The notes under the pieces: generated by a model | Database searches by the model: none | What the model saw: only the letters and a program-made list of their open reading frames with translations | Told to the model about the DNA's origin: nothing | Position numbers and translations under genes: made by a program | In this document: positions 37,956-46,981 of the stretch, in pieces | Layout of the letters: each line of letters begins with the position of its first letter | How positions within the stretch are numbered: the first letter of the stretch is position 1 | Source: Pseudomonadales bacterium | GTDB taxonomy: Bacteria; Pseudomonadota; Gammaproteobacteria; Pseudomonadales; Azotimanducaceae | NCBI GenBank assembly: GCA_028285415.1 | Contig: JANQPF010000016.1 | Span: 1-55,976, forward strand | DNA length: 55,976 bases | Direction of reading: 5' to 3'

Positions 37956-38342
37956 GTGATCCAGACGGAAGCAGTTCCCTATACCGTCGAGTGTGTTGAT
38001 GACATGTGGTTCATCGAGCTGCGCGACGGAATCACCGTTGAGACCGTCAAGCAGATGATTGTCGATATGGCCGATGCCGAGATCCGCTATCGACTCTGGC
38101 TCATTCCGACCCCGATCGATCTAGCCGTTGATCTCGTACAGGGGCTATCCATGTTCTCCAACAGTCAGGGCTTTCGTTCGCAGGTCTGCGCGGTGGTGTG
38201 TCCGCACGACTTGACCTTCGGTATCGGTCGCATGTTCGAAAATCTTGCCGAAGCAGATGGACGCCGGGTGCGCGTTTTCCGTGAGCGGGACGACGCGTTT
38301 GCCTGGCTGAAATCGGCGCGTCAAAAAGACGAGGGCACCTGA
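37956..38342 (+). CDS. STAS/SpoIIAA-like domain protein, 128 aa
   Basis: The product resembles the SpoIIAA-like group of small alpha/beta proteins: strand VECVDDMWFIELRDGIT, a helix, strand RYRLWLIPTPIDLAV, then QVCAVVCPHDLTFGIGRMFE near residue 85 and a final RVFRERDDAFAWL. No membrane or signal segment is seen. I use the GTG at 37956, because AAGGA lies six bases before it, rather than the GTG at 37920. Function is unknown; such proteins may bind lipids or act in partner switching. It ends 29 bp before the convergent LLM gene. Confidence 0.6.
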   Translation: MIQTEAVPYTVECVDDMWFIELRDGITVETVKQMIVDMADAEIRYRLWLIPTPIDLAVDLVQGLSMFSNSQGFRSQVCAVVCPHDLTFGIGRMFENLAEADGRRVRVFRERDDAFAWLKSARQKDEGT

Positions 38343-38371
38343 ACGGCGCCCTTGTCGAATCCCATGGCAGC

Positions 38372-39241
38372 TCAGGGGGCGAGCGCTTCGAGCGCCTCCC
38401 AGTGCAGGTCGCCGAATACGCCGTTCGGGTTCACCGGCTGCAGGCAGACGTGGGTTGCACCGGCGTCAAAGTGCTCGTCGATACGCGCCCGGATGGCGTC
38501 GGCATCTCCCCAGGCGAACGTCGTGTCGATGAACCGGTCGGAGAGCGTGTCGATGTCCGTATCGGTCAACCCCATTCTGAGCCAGTTGTTGCGATAGTTG
38601 GGTAGCGAGCTGTAAATCTGCGCCACGGGTCTGGCGAGTTCCCGCGCTTTGGCCGGATCGCTTTCAAGAATCACTTTCTGCTCGACGCAAAGCCATGCGT
38701 CCGCGCCCATGATGTCCCGGGCCATCCGGGTATGTTCCGGGGATGAGAAATAGGGGTGAGCCCCCGTGCACTGATTCGCCGCAAGCTCGAGCATTTTCGG
38801 TCCGAGCGCGGCAATCACGGTGGGCGGTGCCTGGGCCGGCTCCACGGCTGTGTAGGGTGCTGCGGCCATGCGCTCGAGATACGTCCGCATGGTGGCTACC
38901 GGTGGGCCGTACTCGAGCCCGCGCACGCCTTCGACCAGGGGTTTGTGAGAAACGCCCATGCCCAGCAGGAATCTTCCGCCTGACTGCTCAGCCAGGGATT
39001 TCTGCGCCGCCATCGTGACGCCGGGTTCCCGGTGGTAAATATTGACGATGCCGGTGGCCAGATTGAGCGTGTTGGTATTTGCGAGCAGCCATGAGGCCAG
39101 CACCATGGGATTGCGACCCACGGTTTCCGGTATCCAGAGCGTGCCGTAGCCGAGCGCTTCGATGCGCTTGGCCTGTTCCGCTGCCGCCTGTGCCGGTAGC
39201 TGATCGAAAAAGTACCAGACGCCGAGTTTGCCAGTGTCCAA
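38372..39241 (-). CDS. LLM-class (F420-dependent type) flavin oxidoreductase, 289 aa
   Basis: This is a TIM-barrel luciferase-like oxidoreductase. Marks are GVWYFFDQLPAQAAAEQAKR at the start, ALGYGTLWIPETVGRNPM near residue 30, LATGIVNIYHREPGVTMA near residue 60, RFLLGMGVSHKPLVEGVRG near residue 90 and VIAALGPKMLELAA near residue 145. This pattern is that of subgroups annotated as F420-dependent in actinobacteria; in a gammaproteobacterium FMN is as likely. The start is a TTG at 39241 with a strong GGGGGA five bases before it. The substrate is unknown. Confidence 0.88.
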   Translation of the reverse strand: MDTGKLGVWYFFDQLPAQAAAEQAKRIEALGYGTLWIPETVGRNPMVLASWLLANTNTLNLATGIVNIYHREPGVTMAAQKSLAEQSGGRFLLGMGVSHKPLVEGVRGLEYGPPVATMRTYLERMAAAPYTAVEPAQAPPTVIAALGPKMLELAANQCTGAHPYFSSPEHTRMARDIMGADAWLCVEQKVILESDPAKARELARPVAQIYSSLPNYRNNWLRMGLTDTDIDTLSDRFIDTTFAWGDADAIRARIDEHFDAGATHVCLQPVNPNGVFGDLHWEALEALAP

Positions 39242-39360
39242 TGTGTATCCCCCAGTTGTTTGAATCTGAATTCGCGGTCGGAAACGGTGTGCCAGAAGTT
39301 AGCTGTGTGTTTTACGACCCGTCACCGGTAGAATCGACCGTTCGCCGATGATCTTCTCAG

Positions 39361-39381
39361 CCCGCAGGGCTCTCCTGCGGG
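39361..39381. other. hairpin in the leader of the MATE gene
   Basis: CCCGCAGG and CCTGCGGG form a perfect 8-bp stem around GCTCT. It lies 28 bp before the GTG start of the MATE gene, within the 167-bp gap after the divergent LLM gene. No U-run follows, so it is not a standard terminator; it might affect translation or mark the mRNA 5' end. Confidence 0.35.
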
Positions 39382-39408
39382 AAGCAAATTGAGCGCGCGA
39401 TCTTAACA

Positions 39409-40857
39409 GTGAACGCCGGGCAAGCCCACGGCCGCGGCGGACGTGGTTCGACAACAAGCAAAACAACTTTGACGACAGAAACCGACAGCGCCGACAACGA
39501 CGCGGACCTGATCCCTGAGGCCGCGGAAACCGCCAGGCCCGGCATCTGGGAGCTGGCTCTGCCATCCATTCTGGGCAACCTGTCGTATACCGTCGTTGGT
39601 CTCGTGCAGTCGAAGTTCATTGCGGCGCTCGGTACTGAGGGTCTGGCTGCGGTCGGGACGGGACAGCGCATCTTCTTTGCGATGCAGGCGATCATGATGG
39701 CCGTCAGCGCCGGCACGACAGCCCTGGTTGCGCGGGCCTGGGGCGCTGGTGACTATACCGAGGCCAGCCGTGTCACGATGGCATCGTTGGCGCTGGGTGG
39801 GGCCATGGCGCTGGTCATCGCCGTCATCGGGATTGTCTTTGCCTCGCCCGTGGCAGGGGTATTCGGGCTTGATGAACGCACCCTCGAGATGGCCGCCGAG
39901 AACATCCGCTGGCTCTCGGCGTTCAACGTCGTCTTTGCCGCGATGTTCATTTTGAGCGCAGCGCTCAGAGCCTCGGGCGATGCCTGGACGCCGCTGTGGA
40001 TGAGCGTTGGCGTGAACATCCTCAATATCCCGCTCCTCTATGCGTTTATTTTCGGTCACTGGGGTATGCCACAGATGGGCGTCGCCGGTGCGGCCATTGC
40101 AGCCGGAATCTCATTCAGCATTGGCGTTGGCGTCCTCCTGGTCATGTGGGTCAAGCAGAAGTTTCGCGTCAAACACGTCAAAGGCGGCTGGTGGCGGCGC
40201 GATCGGCTGCGGCGCCTGCTCGATATCGGTTACCCCGCGGCGCTGGAGCAGGGTGTCTTCCAGATCGGCTTCTTCATTTTTCTCATGCTGATTGGCATTT
40301 ACTACGGCACCGAGGCGTTTGCCGCTTACAACATCGGCGTCAACATTCTCGCGGTGTGCATGACCGTGGGCTTCGGCTTCTCGATTGCGGGCTCAACCCT
40401 GGTGGGGCAGAACCTGGGTGCTGAAGACCCTGCGGGCGCGACGCGCTCGGGCTGGCGCGCGTTGGGCCTGGCCATCGTGTCGATGGGCAGCCTCGGCCTG
40501 CTCATCATCATATTCGCCGAGCAAATTGCCGTATTTTTCCTCGACGACGAGGTTGTCACAATTCAACGCACGGTTGAGTTCACCTACATTCTCGGCGCCT
40601 GTATGCCGCTGCTTGCCGTGGAGTTCACCATAGGTGGTGCGCTCCGGGGCGCGGGTGATACCCGCTTCCCGCTGATGGCAACGATCCTCGGGCTCATGGT
40701 CATGCGCTGCGGTCTGGCGGCTGTTGCAACCTACCTCGGTCTCGACGTGGTCTGGGTATACGCAGCCCTCATCGGCGACTACGTCGTGAAAGGTGTCATG
40801 TTGTTGTGGCGCTTTCATCGTGGAAAATGGAAAACTGTGGTGAAGATGCCGGAGTGA
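39409..40857 (+). CDS. MATE-family efflux transporter, 482 aa
   Basis: This is an inner-membrane exporter with 12 hydrophobic helices driven by sodium or proton gradients. WELALPSILGNLSYTVVGLV opens the first helix, AAVGTGQRIFFAMQAIMMAV the second, and the second half repeats the pattern (NIGVNILAVCMTVGFGFSIA). Its first 40 residues are polar and acidic, longer than usual, so the GTG at 39409 is uncertain; a TTG at 39469 is another start and neither has a clear Shine-Dalgarno sequence. Drug or metabolite export is likely. The DNA glycosylase gene follows nine bases later. Confidence 0.88.
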   Translation: MNAGQAHGRGGRGSTTSKTTLTTETDSADNDADLIPEAAETARPGIWELALPSILGNLSYTVVGLVQSKFIAALGTEGLAAVGTGQRIFFAMQAIMMAVSAGTTALVARAWGAGDYTEASRVTMASLALGGAMALVIAVIGIVFASPVAGVFGLDERTLEMAAENIRWLSAFNVVFAAMFILSAALRASGDAWTPLWMSVGVNILNIPLLYAFIFGHWGMPQMGVAGAAIAAGISFSIGVGVLLVMWVKQKFRVKHVKGGWWRRDRLRRLLDIGYPAALEQGVFQIGFFIFLMLIGIYYGTEAFAAYNIGVNILAVCMTVGFGFSIAGSTLVGQNLGAEDPAGATRSGWRALGLAIVSMGSLGLLIIIFAEQIAVFFLDDEVVTIQRTVEFTYILGACMPLLAVEFTIGGALRGAGDTRFPLMATILGLMVMRCGLAAVATYLGLDVVWVYAALIGDYVVKGVMLLWRFHRGKWKTVVKMPE

Positions 40858-40866
40858 GGAGGGCGC

Positions 40867-41757
40867 GTGCCCGAGTTGCCCGACCTGACCGTCTATGTTG
40901 AAGCCCTGGAAGCGCGGATTGTCGGCAGTACGCTGGATAGCGTGCAGCTGGCCTCGCCGTTTCTTCTGCGCACCGTGTCTCCGGGTATCGACGACATCAC
41001 CGGCCGGCGGATAGTCGGCTGCTCGCGACTGGCCAAGCAGCTCGTCTTCGCGCTCGAGGACAGCTATTTCTTTGTCATTCATCTCATGATCTCGGGGCGG
41101 TTGCAGTGGTCGGAGACGAAAAAATCGCCGCCCAAGCGTAACGGCCTTGCGGCGTTTCACTTCAGCACCGGCACGCTGCTCTTTACCGAAGCGAGTAAAA
41201 AGAAGCGGGCATCTCTGCGGATTGTGCAGGGTGAGGATGCGCTTGCCGAGCTCAACCCGGGAGGAATGGAGGTGTTGGGGGCGTCCCGCCAGGCGTTTGG
41301 CGAGCGCCTGCGACAAACGCACCATACGCTGAAGCGGGCGCTGACGGACCAGCGGATTTTTGCCGGGATCGGCAACGCCTACTCGGACGAAATTCTCCTG
41401 CGCGCAAAGCTTTCGCCTTTCAAACAGGCGCCGAAGCTCGCTGACGAGGAAATCGAGCGGCTCTACGATGCGTGTCAGACGGTGCTCGACGGGTGGGTGT
41501 CGTTGCTGCGCGACAAAGCGGGTGACAAGTTCCCTACGAAGGTCACGGCGTTCCATGACGAGATGCTTGCCCACGGCAAATACAAAACGCCGTGCGGTAT
41601 CTGCGGAGCGCCTATCCAGCGCATCGTCTATGCGGAAAACGAAGCCAACTACTGTGCGAAGTGCCAGACCGGGGGGCGTCTCCTTGCGGACCGCTCGCTT
41701 TCCAGACTTCTGAAAGACAGCTGGCCCAAACGTTTAGAGGATCTCGAGAACCTTTAA
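40867..41757 (+). CDS. Fpg/Nei-family DNA glycosylase, 296 aa
   Basis: This is a predicted bifunctional glycosylase/AP lyase for oxidised bases. The start MPELPDLTVYVEALEARI gives the catalytic Pro2 and Glu3 after Met removal. FFVIHLMISGRLQW holds the HLM-SG motif with the usual Lys region upstream (KQLVF). A zinc finger CGICGAPIQRIVYAENEANY followed by CAKC gives four Cys (C-x2-C-x16-C-x2-C). The tail continues about 30 residues after the finger (QTGGRLLADRSLSRLLKD), which is longer than in standard MutM, so a Nei-like or unnamed subgroup is likely. GGAGG precedes the GTG start. It is probably cotranscribed with the MATE gene. Confidence 0.9.
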   Translation: MPELPDLTVYVEALEARIVGSTLDSVQLASPFLLRTVSPGIDDITGRRIVGCSRLAKQLVFALEDSYFFVIHLMISGRLQWSETKKSPPKRNGLAAFHFSTGTLLFTEASKKKRASLRIVQGEDALAELNPGGMEVLGASRQAFGERLRQTHHTLKRALTDQRIFAGIGNAYSDEILLRAKLSPFKQAPKLADEEIERLYDACQTVLDGWVSLLRDKAGDKFPTKVTAFHDEMLAHGKYKTPCGICGAPIQRIVYAENEANYCAKCQTGGRLLADRSLSRLLKDSWPKRLEDLENL

Positions 41758-41821
41758 ACGAGTGGGCCAGCGGAGAGTTGGCAGAGAGGATAGCCAGGAA
41801 AGATGAAGGCTGCGTGAAGGT

Positions 41822-42904
41822 CTAATCCGTTCTCTGGCGAATTGCCGTCGACGAGGTGTCGTTGCGGTACGCGGTCTCCGGCACCGCACTCGAGACCTGC
41901 GCAAGCGTTGCAGGCAGACTGAGGTCGTCCAGCGTGGTGAAGTGGCCATCCATGAGACGACCGAACACCAGGAAGTGCACGGCACAGTCATGGAAGGTTT
42001 GCAAAGCCCGTTCCAGCAGATCCACGTGATTACGATAGAACCGCAGCTCGCTGATGCGCTGCATGGTGTCCACGCCGAGCACGAACGTGGCGCCCGGAAA
42101 CAGCCGCGCTTTCTCTTCGAACGTGGGTGTGTTTGTCAGCCAGACAGGCGTATCCCCCAGGCCGTCGATGCGCTCCTGGATGGTGAGGAAATCGAGGCTC
42201 GGCTTGTCGGCGTTGCGGACCGCAAGCTCGAACGCGCCGGGCATCCCGGTCCGGTCTTCCGCTACGGCCAGCATCTCCTTGTGTCCGTCGTGCAGCGGAT
42301 TGAACGAGCCGGGTAGAATGAGCCGGCCGTTATGTACGCCCACGCAGTGTCGGGCCGGGGCAGGCTCAAGCAGCCGGCTGAGCTCGGGCGTAGCCTTGGC
42401 GTGAAGCTCGATGACGTGTTCGCCAACGTCAGTATTGTGTGAGATGAGGCAATGGAGGAGCGCATGCCAGATGCCCTCCAGCAGCGTCGCTTCCTCCTCT
42501 TCCCGCGTGCCGTCGAAGGTGGCGCTGAAGGTAAACGTGTCGTTGGCCGTCTGGATAGCCCAGTGAGCGCGGTGCGCGCCCTTTTTCACCCGGTTGGTTG
42601 CCAGGCTGGCCGTGCAGCCGAAGCCGAACAACGGCGCGTCGTTGTCGGCGAGCACCTGCGCACGCTCGTACGCTGCCATAGCAAGCTGACGTGCGGTGGT
42701 GGCTGAGGTCGCCTGCTCCGGTGCGCGTCGCAGCACGTCAGCCAGTGCCGAGGTTGCGTACGGCACGGTGGCTTCGAGCACCGTGCCCGAAGCGCCTGGG
42801 GTGTTCAGGAGCTCTGCCAGCAAGCTCACGCCGCCGCCCGTCACATGGAACACCCCCATCCAGGGGCTTTCGTGGAGCGTGTGGGCGCGAATGCTGTAGC
42901 TCAC
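41822..42904 (-). CDS. fusion of CinA-like domain and cytidylyltransferase-like (NMN adenylyltransferase-like) domain, 360 aa
   Basis: Residues 1 to about 175 resemble the CinA C-terminal (PncC, NMN deamidase) fold: FHVTGGGVSLLAELLNTPGA, a central FGFGCTASLATNR and TFSATFDGTREEEE. The Ser of the usual SCTGG active site is replaced by His (FHVTGGG), so deamidase activity is doubtful. Residues from about 190 form a nucleotidyltransferase with the HxGH motif LILPGSFNPLHDGHKEML and a later RISELRFYR, as in NadD/NMNAT proteins. The GTG start lies two bases after the hydrolase stop. A role in NAD or pyridine nucleotide metabolism is inference. Confidence 0.8.
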   Translation of the reverse strand: MSYSIRAHTLHESPWMGVFHVTGGGVSLLAELLNTPGASGTVLEATVPYATSALADVLRRAPEQATSATTARQLAMAAYERAQVLADNDAPLFGFGCTASLATNRVKKGAHRAHWAIQTANDTFTFSATFDGTREEEEATLLEGIWHALLHCLISHNTDVGEHVIELHAKATPELSRLLEPAPARHCVGVHNGRLILPGSFNPLHDGHKEMLAVAEDRTGMPGAFELAVRNADKPSLDFLTIQERIDGLGDTPVWLTNTPTFEEKARLFPGATFVLGVDTMQRISELRFYRNHVDLLERALQTFHDCAVHFLVFGRLMDGHFTTLDDLSLPATLAQVSSAVPETAYRNDTSSTAIRQRTD

Positions 42905-42906
42905 CG

Positions 42907-43785
42907 TCAGTCGGCCAGGAATTGGCGCACGCGGGCGACAAATCCGTCGAGCTGGTCGTGATGCACCCAGTGGCCCGCATCGGCGAACGCTTCGACTTCG
43001 AGCGGACAGTTGAAGTGTTTCGTGCGCCCGTCGGCGATCGGATCGCTGGCCCAGGATTCGAGTCCCCGCACCAGCAGCGTGGGGCAGGTGATCTGGCCGA
43101 ACATGTTCCAGGTTTCCTCGAATGGGATCCCGATCGGAGCAAACGCACGGACGTAGTTATCGAACTTCCACGAGTAGGTGCCGTCCTCGTTCTGATTGCT
43201 GCCGTGAATCGTCAGATGGCGCGCCTGATCCTCCGACAGATGCGGGTTTTCCGCCTGCATCCGTTGGAACGCTTCTTCCAGCATGGGGTACTTGCGCGGC
43301 AGGCGCCCCGAGAGCTTGCGCAGATCTTTCATCCATTCGTGGATGCGGTGCTCAGTGGGCTTGTTCAGCCGCTCTTCCACCATCGCGGGTGGCGGCCCCA
43401 TACCTTCGATGGAGACGAGTTTTTTGACGTTGTCCGGAAAGAGTGCCGTGTAGAGCAACGATATCGAACCGCCGAGCGAGTGTCCGATCACGGTGACAGG
43501 CGCCATCTGCTTCTGATCCAGAAGCTGCGCAATGTCATAGACGTAGTCGATCTGGTTGTAGGAGCCGCCCTTCATCCACTGGCTGTCACCGTGGCCTCTG
43601 AGATCCGGCGCAATGATGTGGTAGTCGTCGCGGAACTGCTCGGCAACCCAGTCCCAGTTGCGGCAGTGGTCTCGCCCGCCGTGGATCATGATCATGGGCG
43701 GCGCATCCGGGTTACCCCAATCGACATAGTGCAGGCGCAGGCGCTGCGAAAAGTAGCTGTGCGAAGTTGGCCCGATCATGGACAC
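42907..43785 (-). CDS. alpha/beta-fold hydrolase, 292 aa
   Basis: The oxyanion region MIMIHGGRDHCRNWDWVAEQ, the second motif HIIAPDLRGHGDSQW and the nucleophile elbow TVIGHSLGGSISLLY (Ser near residue 105) show a single-domain serine hydrolase of the epoxide-hydrolase/esterase group. The catalytic His is in AFADAGHWVHHDQLD near the end. I use the GTG at 43785, with GGAGG six bases before it; the ATG at 43779 is an alternative with a longer spacer. The gene lies 42 bp after the amidohydrolase gene in the same operon. The substrate is unknown. Confidence 0.88.
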   Translation of the reverse strand: MSMIGPTSHSYFSQRLRLHYVDWGNPDAPPMIMIHGGRDHCRNWDWVAEQFRDDYHIIAPDLRGHGDSQWMKGGSYNQIDYVYDIAQLLDQKQMAPVTVIGHSLGGSISLLYTALFPDNVKKLVSIEGMGPPPAMVEERLNKPTEHRIHEWMKDLRKLSGRLPRKYPMLEEAFQRMQAENPHLSEDQARHLTIHGSNQNEDGTYSWKFDNYVRAFAPIGIPFEETWNMFGQITCPTLLVRGLESWASDPIADGRTKHFNCPLEVEAFADAGHWVHHDQLDGFVARVRQFLAD

Positions 43786-43827
43786 ACGACTCCTCCGGAA
43801 TTCTGAAAGCCGGGGATTATAGCGCCG

Positions 43828-45510
43828 CTAGCGTGGGTAAATCTGCACGCCGTGTGAGTAGGTCGCCTCCACGCCGAGGCGGAGCAGATCCTCAACGGGT
43901 ATGTTCAGCGGGTTTTCGGAAAGCACCGCAATGTCCGCGAGCTTACCGATCTCGAGCGAACCTTTGCTGTCCTCTTCGAAGTTCTGGTACGCACCATAGA
44001 GCGTCATGGCGCGCAGCGCGTCGTATGTCGACAGGCGTTGCTCCGCGCCGAGGATCTGATCTGAACGCGTGCGGCGATTGGTGCTTGCCCACAGCAGTCG
44101 GATGGTGTCCGGCGGTACGACCGGCGCATCGTTGTGCACGGTGAATATCATGCCGCGCTCCCGGGTCGACGCCATTGGGCTGATACGGCTGCCGCGCTCC
44201 GGACCCAGCACCGAGTCACGATGCCAGTCACCCCAGTAAAACGTATGCGCCGAAAAATACGACGGCACCATATTCAGGGTTTTCATGCGTGTGATCTGAT
44301 CTTCGCGCAGCGTCTGGGCGTGGATCATGACGGTGCGGTGGTCGTGTTTCGGATCAGCAGCCGCAACTGCGTCGATCAGCATGTCAGCTGCGGCGTCACC
44401 GTTGGCGTGGGCGAGAATGGGAATACGGGCATCGAGATAGGCTTTGACCAGCGCGTCGACCGCAGGCTGGGGGATGGTGGGGTAGCCCCTGTAGCTCGCC
44501 GCCTGGCCATGGGGTGGCACGTGATACGGCTTTGTCAGATACGCGGTCTTACCCTGGGGTGAGCCGTCCAGGAAAAGCTTGATGCCACCGATTTTAAGAC
44601 GGTGCTCGTAACTGCCGAACGCATGGTCCCGGGCCACCCGGGCGGGCTCCACCATGCCCACGGGATAGGCCACGACGTCCATGACGAGCGCGCCGGCCTG
44701 TCCCGCCTGTTCGAGTACGCGGACGAGTTCCGGATTGGCGGCGCCGTCCTGGGCGGTCGTGAGCCCGAAGCTGGCATAAATATCCAGGGCGGCGCCCACG
44801 GCCGCAATCGGATCTTTGTTCACGGTATTGGCAAACCCGCGCAGCGGCGCCATGGCGGTTTCCTCCAGCACGCCGTCAGGCTCGCGGCTGCCGGGACGCC
44901 GGCGAATGATCCCGCCGAGCGGATCCTCGCTTTCCGCCGTGATCCCGCCCCTCGCCAGCGCCCGGCTGTTTGCCGCCATGAGATGGCCGGAAACGTGAAT
45001 GAGCGCGATGGGGTGCTCGGCGGATACCGCGTCGAGATCGTCGCGGTCAGGATGGCGCTGCTCGGCGATGAGTGAGTCGTCGTAGCCACGGCCGATCACC
45101 CACTCACCGGCTGGGATCGCTTCGTCCTTGATGTAGGCGCGAAGGGTATTCTGCAGATCCTCGATCGTATTCACCGGCCCCACTGGCGGTGAGGCTACGT
45201 TGGCGAGCGTCGCGTACATCCCGACGCCGACAATGTGGCCGTGAGCGTCGATGAACCCCGGCAGAATCGCCTTGTCGCCATAGTCGATTCGTTGGGTCTC
45301 TTCGCCCGCGTGCGCGGCAGCATCCGCGTGGGATCCCATCCAGACGATACGGCCGTCTTTGATCGCAATTGCCAGCGGCTCCGCCGGTTCCGGCCGATGA
45401 GACGCCATGCGGAGCACGTGGTTGCTCTTAAGAATGAGATCCGCGGGCTCGGCAAGCGCGGGCGCGGGCAGCAGGCAAACCAGGAGGCTAAGACAGATAC
45501 TTCTCTTCAT
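43828..45510 (-). CDS. secreted amidohydrolase (YtcJ-like, amidohydrolase_3 type), 560 aa
   Basis: A signal peptide (ICLSLLVCLLPAPALA) shows export to the periplasm. The metal-dependent amidohydrolase barrel has HGHIVGVG near residue 90, GGIKLFLDGSPQGKTAYL with the carboxylatable Lys region near residue 310, HANGDAAAD near residue 370, VMIHAQTL and FTVHNDAPVVPP for the last Asp. The length fits the YtcJ-like group, which cleaves N-acyl, carbamoyl or cyclic amide bonds. Its start overlaps the symporter gene end by 23 bases. Together with the alanine/glycine symporter this suggests release and uptake of an amino acid from an amide; that is inference. Confidence 0.9.
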   Translation of the reverse strand: MKRSICLSLLVCLLPAPALAEPADLILKSNHVLRMASHRPEPAEPLAIAIKDGRIVWMGSHADAAAHAGEETQRIDYGDKAILPGFIDAHGHIVGVGMYATLANVASPPVGPVNTIEDLQNTLRAYIKDEAIPAGEWVIGRGYDDSLIAEQRHPDRDDLDAVSAEHPIALIHVSGHLMAANSRALARGGITAESEDPLGGIIRRRPGSREPDGVLEETAMAPLRGFANTVNKDPIAAVGAALDIYASFGLTTAQDGAANPELVRVLEQAGQAGALVMDVVAYPVGMVEPARVARDHAFGSYEHRLKIGGIKLFLDGSPQGKTAYLTKPYHVPPHGQAASYRGYPTIPQPAVDALVKAYLDARIPILAHANGDAAADMLIDAVAAADPKHDHRTVMIHAQTLREDQITRMKTLNMVPSYFSAHTFYWGDWHRDSVLGPERGSRISPMASTRERGMIFTVHNDAPVVPPDTIRLLWASTNRRTRSDQILGAEQRLSTYDALRAMTLYGAYQNFEEDSKGSLEIGKLADIAVLSENPLNIPVEDLLRLGVEATYSHGVQIYPR

Positions 45511-46936
45511 AGGCTGAAAGCTCGCGTTTGATGAGAGGTGCCATCAGGTACAGACCCAGAAGGTTCGGAATGGCGACAATGAAAACGATGGCGTCGGATA
45601 GATCGATCAGCGCAGAGAGCTCAATTGCACTCCCCAGGACCACAAATGACAAGAAGAAGAGCTTAAAGCCGATGTCCGCGATCTTGTAGTCGCCGACGAG
45701 ATAGGTAAACGCCTTGAGCCCGTAGTACGACCAGGCAATCATCGTTGAATAGGCGAAGAGTATGGCCGCCAGCGAGAGCGGTACCGGCGACCAGGAAAGC
45801 GTGCTGGCAAATGCGCGGGTGGTGAGCTCGATGCCGGCAACCGACTGACCGGCGAGCGCGGGGTCGTAGACCGTGGTGATGATGACGAGCGCGGTGATCG
45901 TGCAGATGACCACGGTATCGATGAACGGTTCCAGGAGCGCGACAAATCCTTCGCTGACCGGTTCTTTTGTGCGTGCCGTGGCATGCGCAATCGCCGCTGA
46001 CCCCAGCCCGGCTTCGTTCGAAAATACCGCTCGGCGGAAACCGATGATCATGACGCCGATAATGCCGCCGCTGATGCCCTGCGGGTTGAAGGCACCGTTC
46101 CAGATAGCCACAAATGCGCCGGGGATCTTCTCGTAGTTCATGCCGATCACAAGGAGCGCGGTCAAGACGTACAGCAGCGCCATACCGGGTACGAGTCGGG
46201 AAGTGGTTGCAGCGATAGAGGTGATACCGCCGATGATCACTACCCCCACCGCAACCGCAAGTATGAGGCCAATGGCCCAGCTGGCGCCGGCAAAAAGGCT
46301 GTCGGCTCCGCCGGTGACGTCGATCAATATCGCCGCCGCCTGATTGGACTGAAACATGTTGCCGATGCCAAGGCACCCGATGACCATGCTGGCGGCATAG
46401 AACACGCCGAGGCTTTTACCGAGCCTCGGCCAGTTTCTGAGCGCAAGCCCCTTTTCGAGGTAGTACATGGGCCCGCCGGACACGACGCCGCCTTCGTACT
46501 TGCGGAACATCACCCCCAGCGTGCACTCGGCGAGCTTCGTCGACATGCCGAGGAGACCGGCGACAATGAGCCAGAAGGTGGCACCGGGACCACCGATTGA
46601 GATTGCAACCGCGACGCCGGCGATGTTGCCAATCCCGACCGTGCCGGAGACGGCGGTGGAGAGCGCTTGGAACTGGGTGATCTGACCGGGATCGTCGTGG
46701 TTGAGGTATTTGCCCCGGATGATGTCCACAGCATGGCGGAAACCGCGAAAGTTGATGAAGCGCAGATACACCGTGAAAAAGACGCCGCCGCAGATGAGCC
46801 ACAGCACAATCAGCGGAACCTCGACGCCCAGAAGTTCGATGGAATAGAAGATGAAGCTCGAAGCGGCGTCCGCTACCGGACGCATGGTGCCGTCGATCAG
46901 CGCGTCGAGTCCGCCCGCTTGTGATTCTGCCCCCAT
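45488..46936 (-). CDS. alanine/glycine:cation symporter (AGCS family), 482 aa
   Basis: This is an inner-membrane sodium-coupled carrier with about 11 hydrophobic helices. Family signatures are clear: FQALSTAVSGTVGIGNIAGV near residue 95, PGATFWLIVAGLLGMSTKLAE, the segment VSGGPMYYLEKGL near residue 150, and FRRAVFSNEAGLGSAAIAHA near residue 310. Alanine, glycine or a related D-amino acid is the expected substrate. It is the first gene of the four-gene minus-strand operon and is divergent from the SirB2 gene with 45 bp between. Confidence 0.93.
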   Translation of the reverse strand: MGAESQAGGLDALIDGTMRPVADAASSFIFYSIELLGVEVPLIVLWLICGGVFFTVYLRFINFRGFRHAVDIIRGKYLNHDDPGQITQFQALSTAVSGTVGIGNIAGVAVAISIGGPGATFWLIVAGLLGMSTKLAECTLGVMFRKYEGGVVSGGPMYYLEKGLALRNWPRLGKSLGVFYAASMVIGCLGIGNMFQSNQAAAILIDVTGGADSLFAGASWAIGLILAVAVGVVIIGGITSIAATTSRLVPGMALLYVLTALLVIGMNYEKIPGAFVAIWNGAFNPQGISGGIIGVMIIGFRRAVFSNEAGLGSAAIAHATARTKEPVSEGFVALLEPFIDTVVICTITALVIITTVYDPALAGQSVAGIELTTRAFASTLSWSPVPLSLAAILFAYSTMIAWSYYGLKAFTYLVGDYKIADIGFKLFFLSFVVLGSAIELSALIDLSDAIVFIVAIPNLLGLYLMAPLIKRELSAYEEKYLS

Positions 46937-46981
46937 GGCGCGCTATAGTGCGGCTTTGCCGGATAAAATGCACGTCAGCCC

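Noticed and set aside
40393-41574. A 393-codon minus-strand frame opposite the MATE and Fpg/Nei genes
   Set aside because: It is the antisense of two clear genes and has no recognisable domain.
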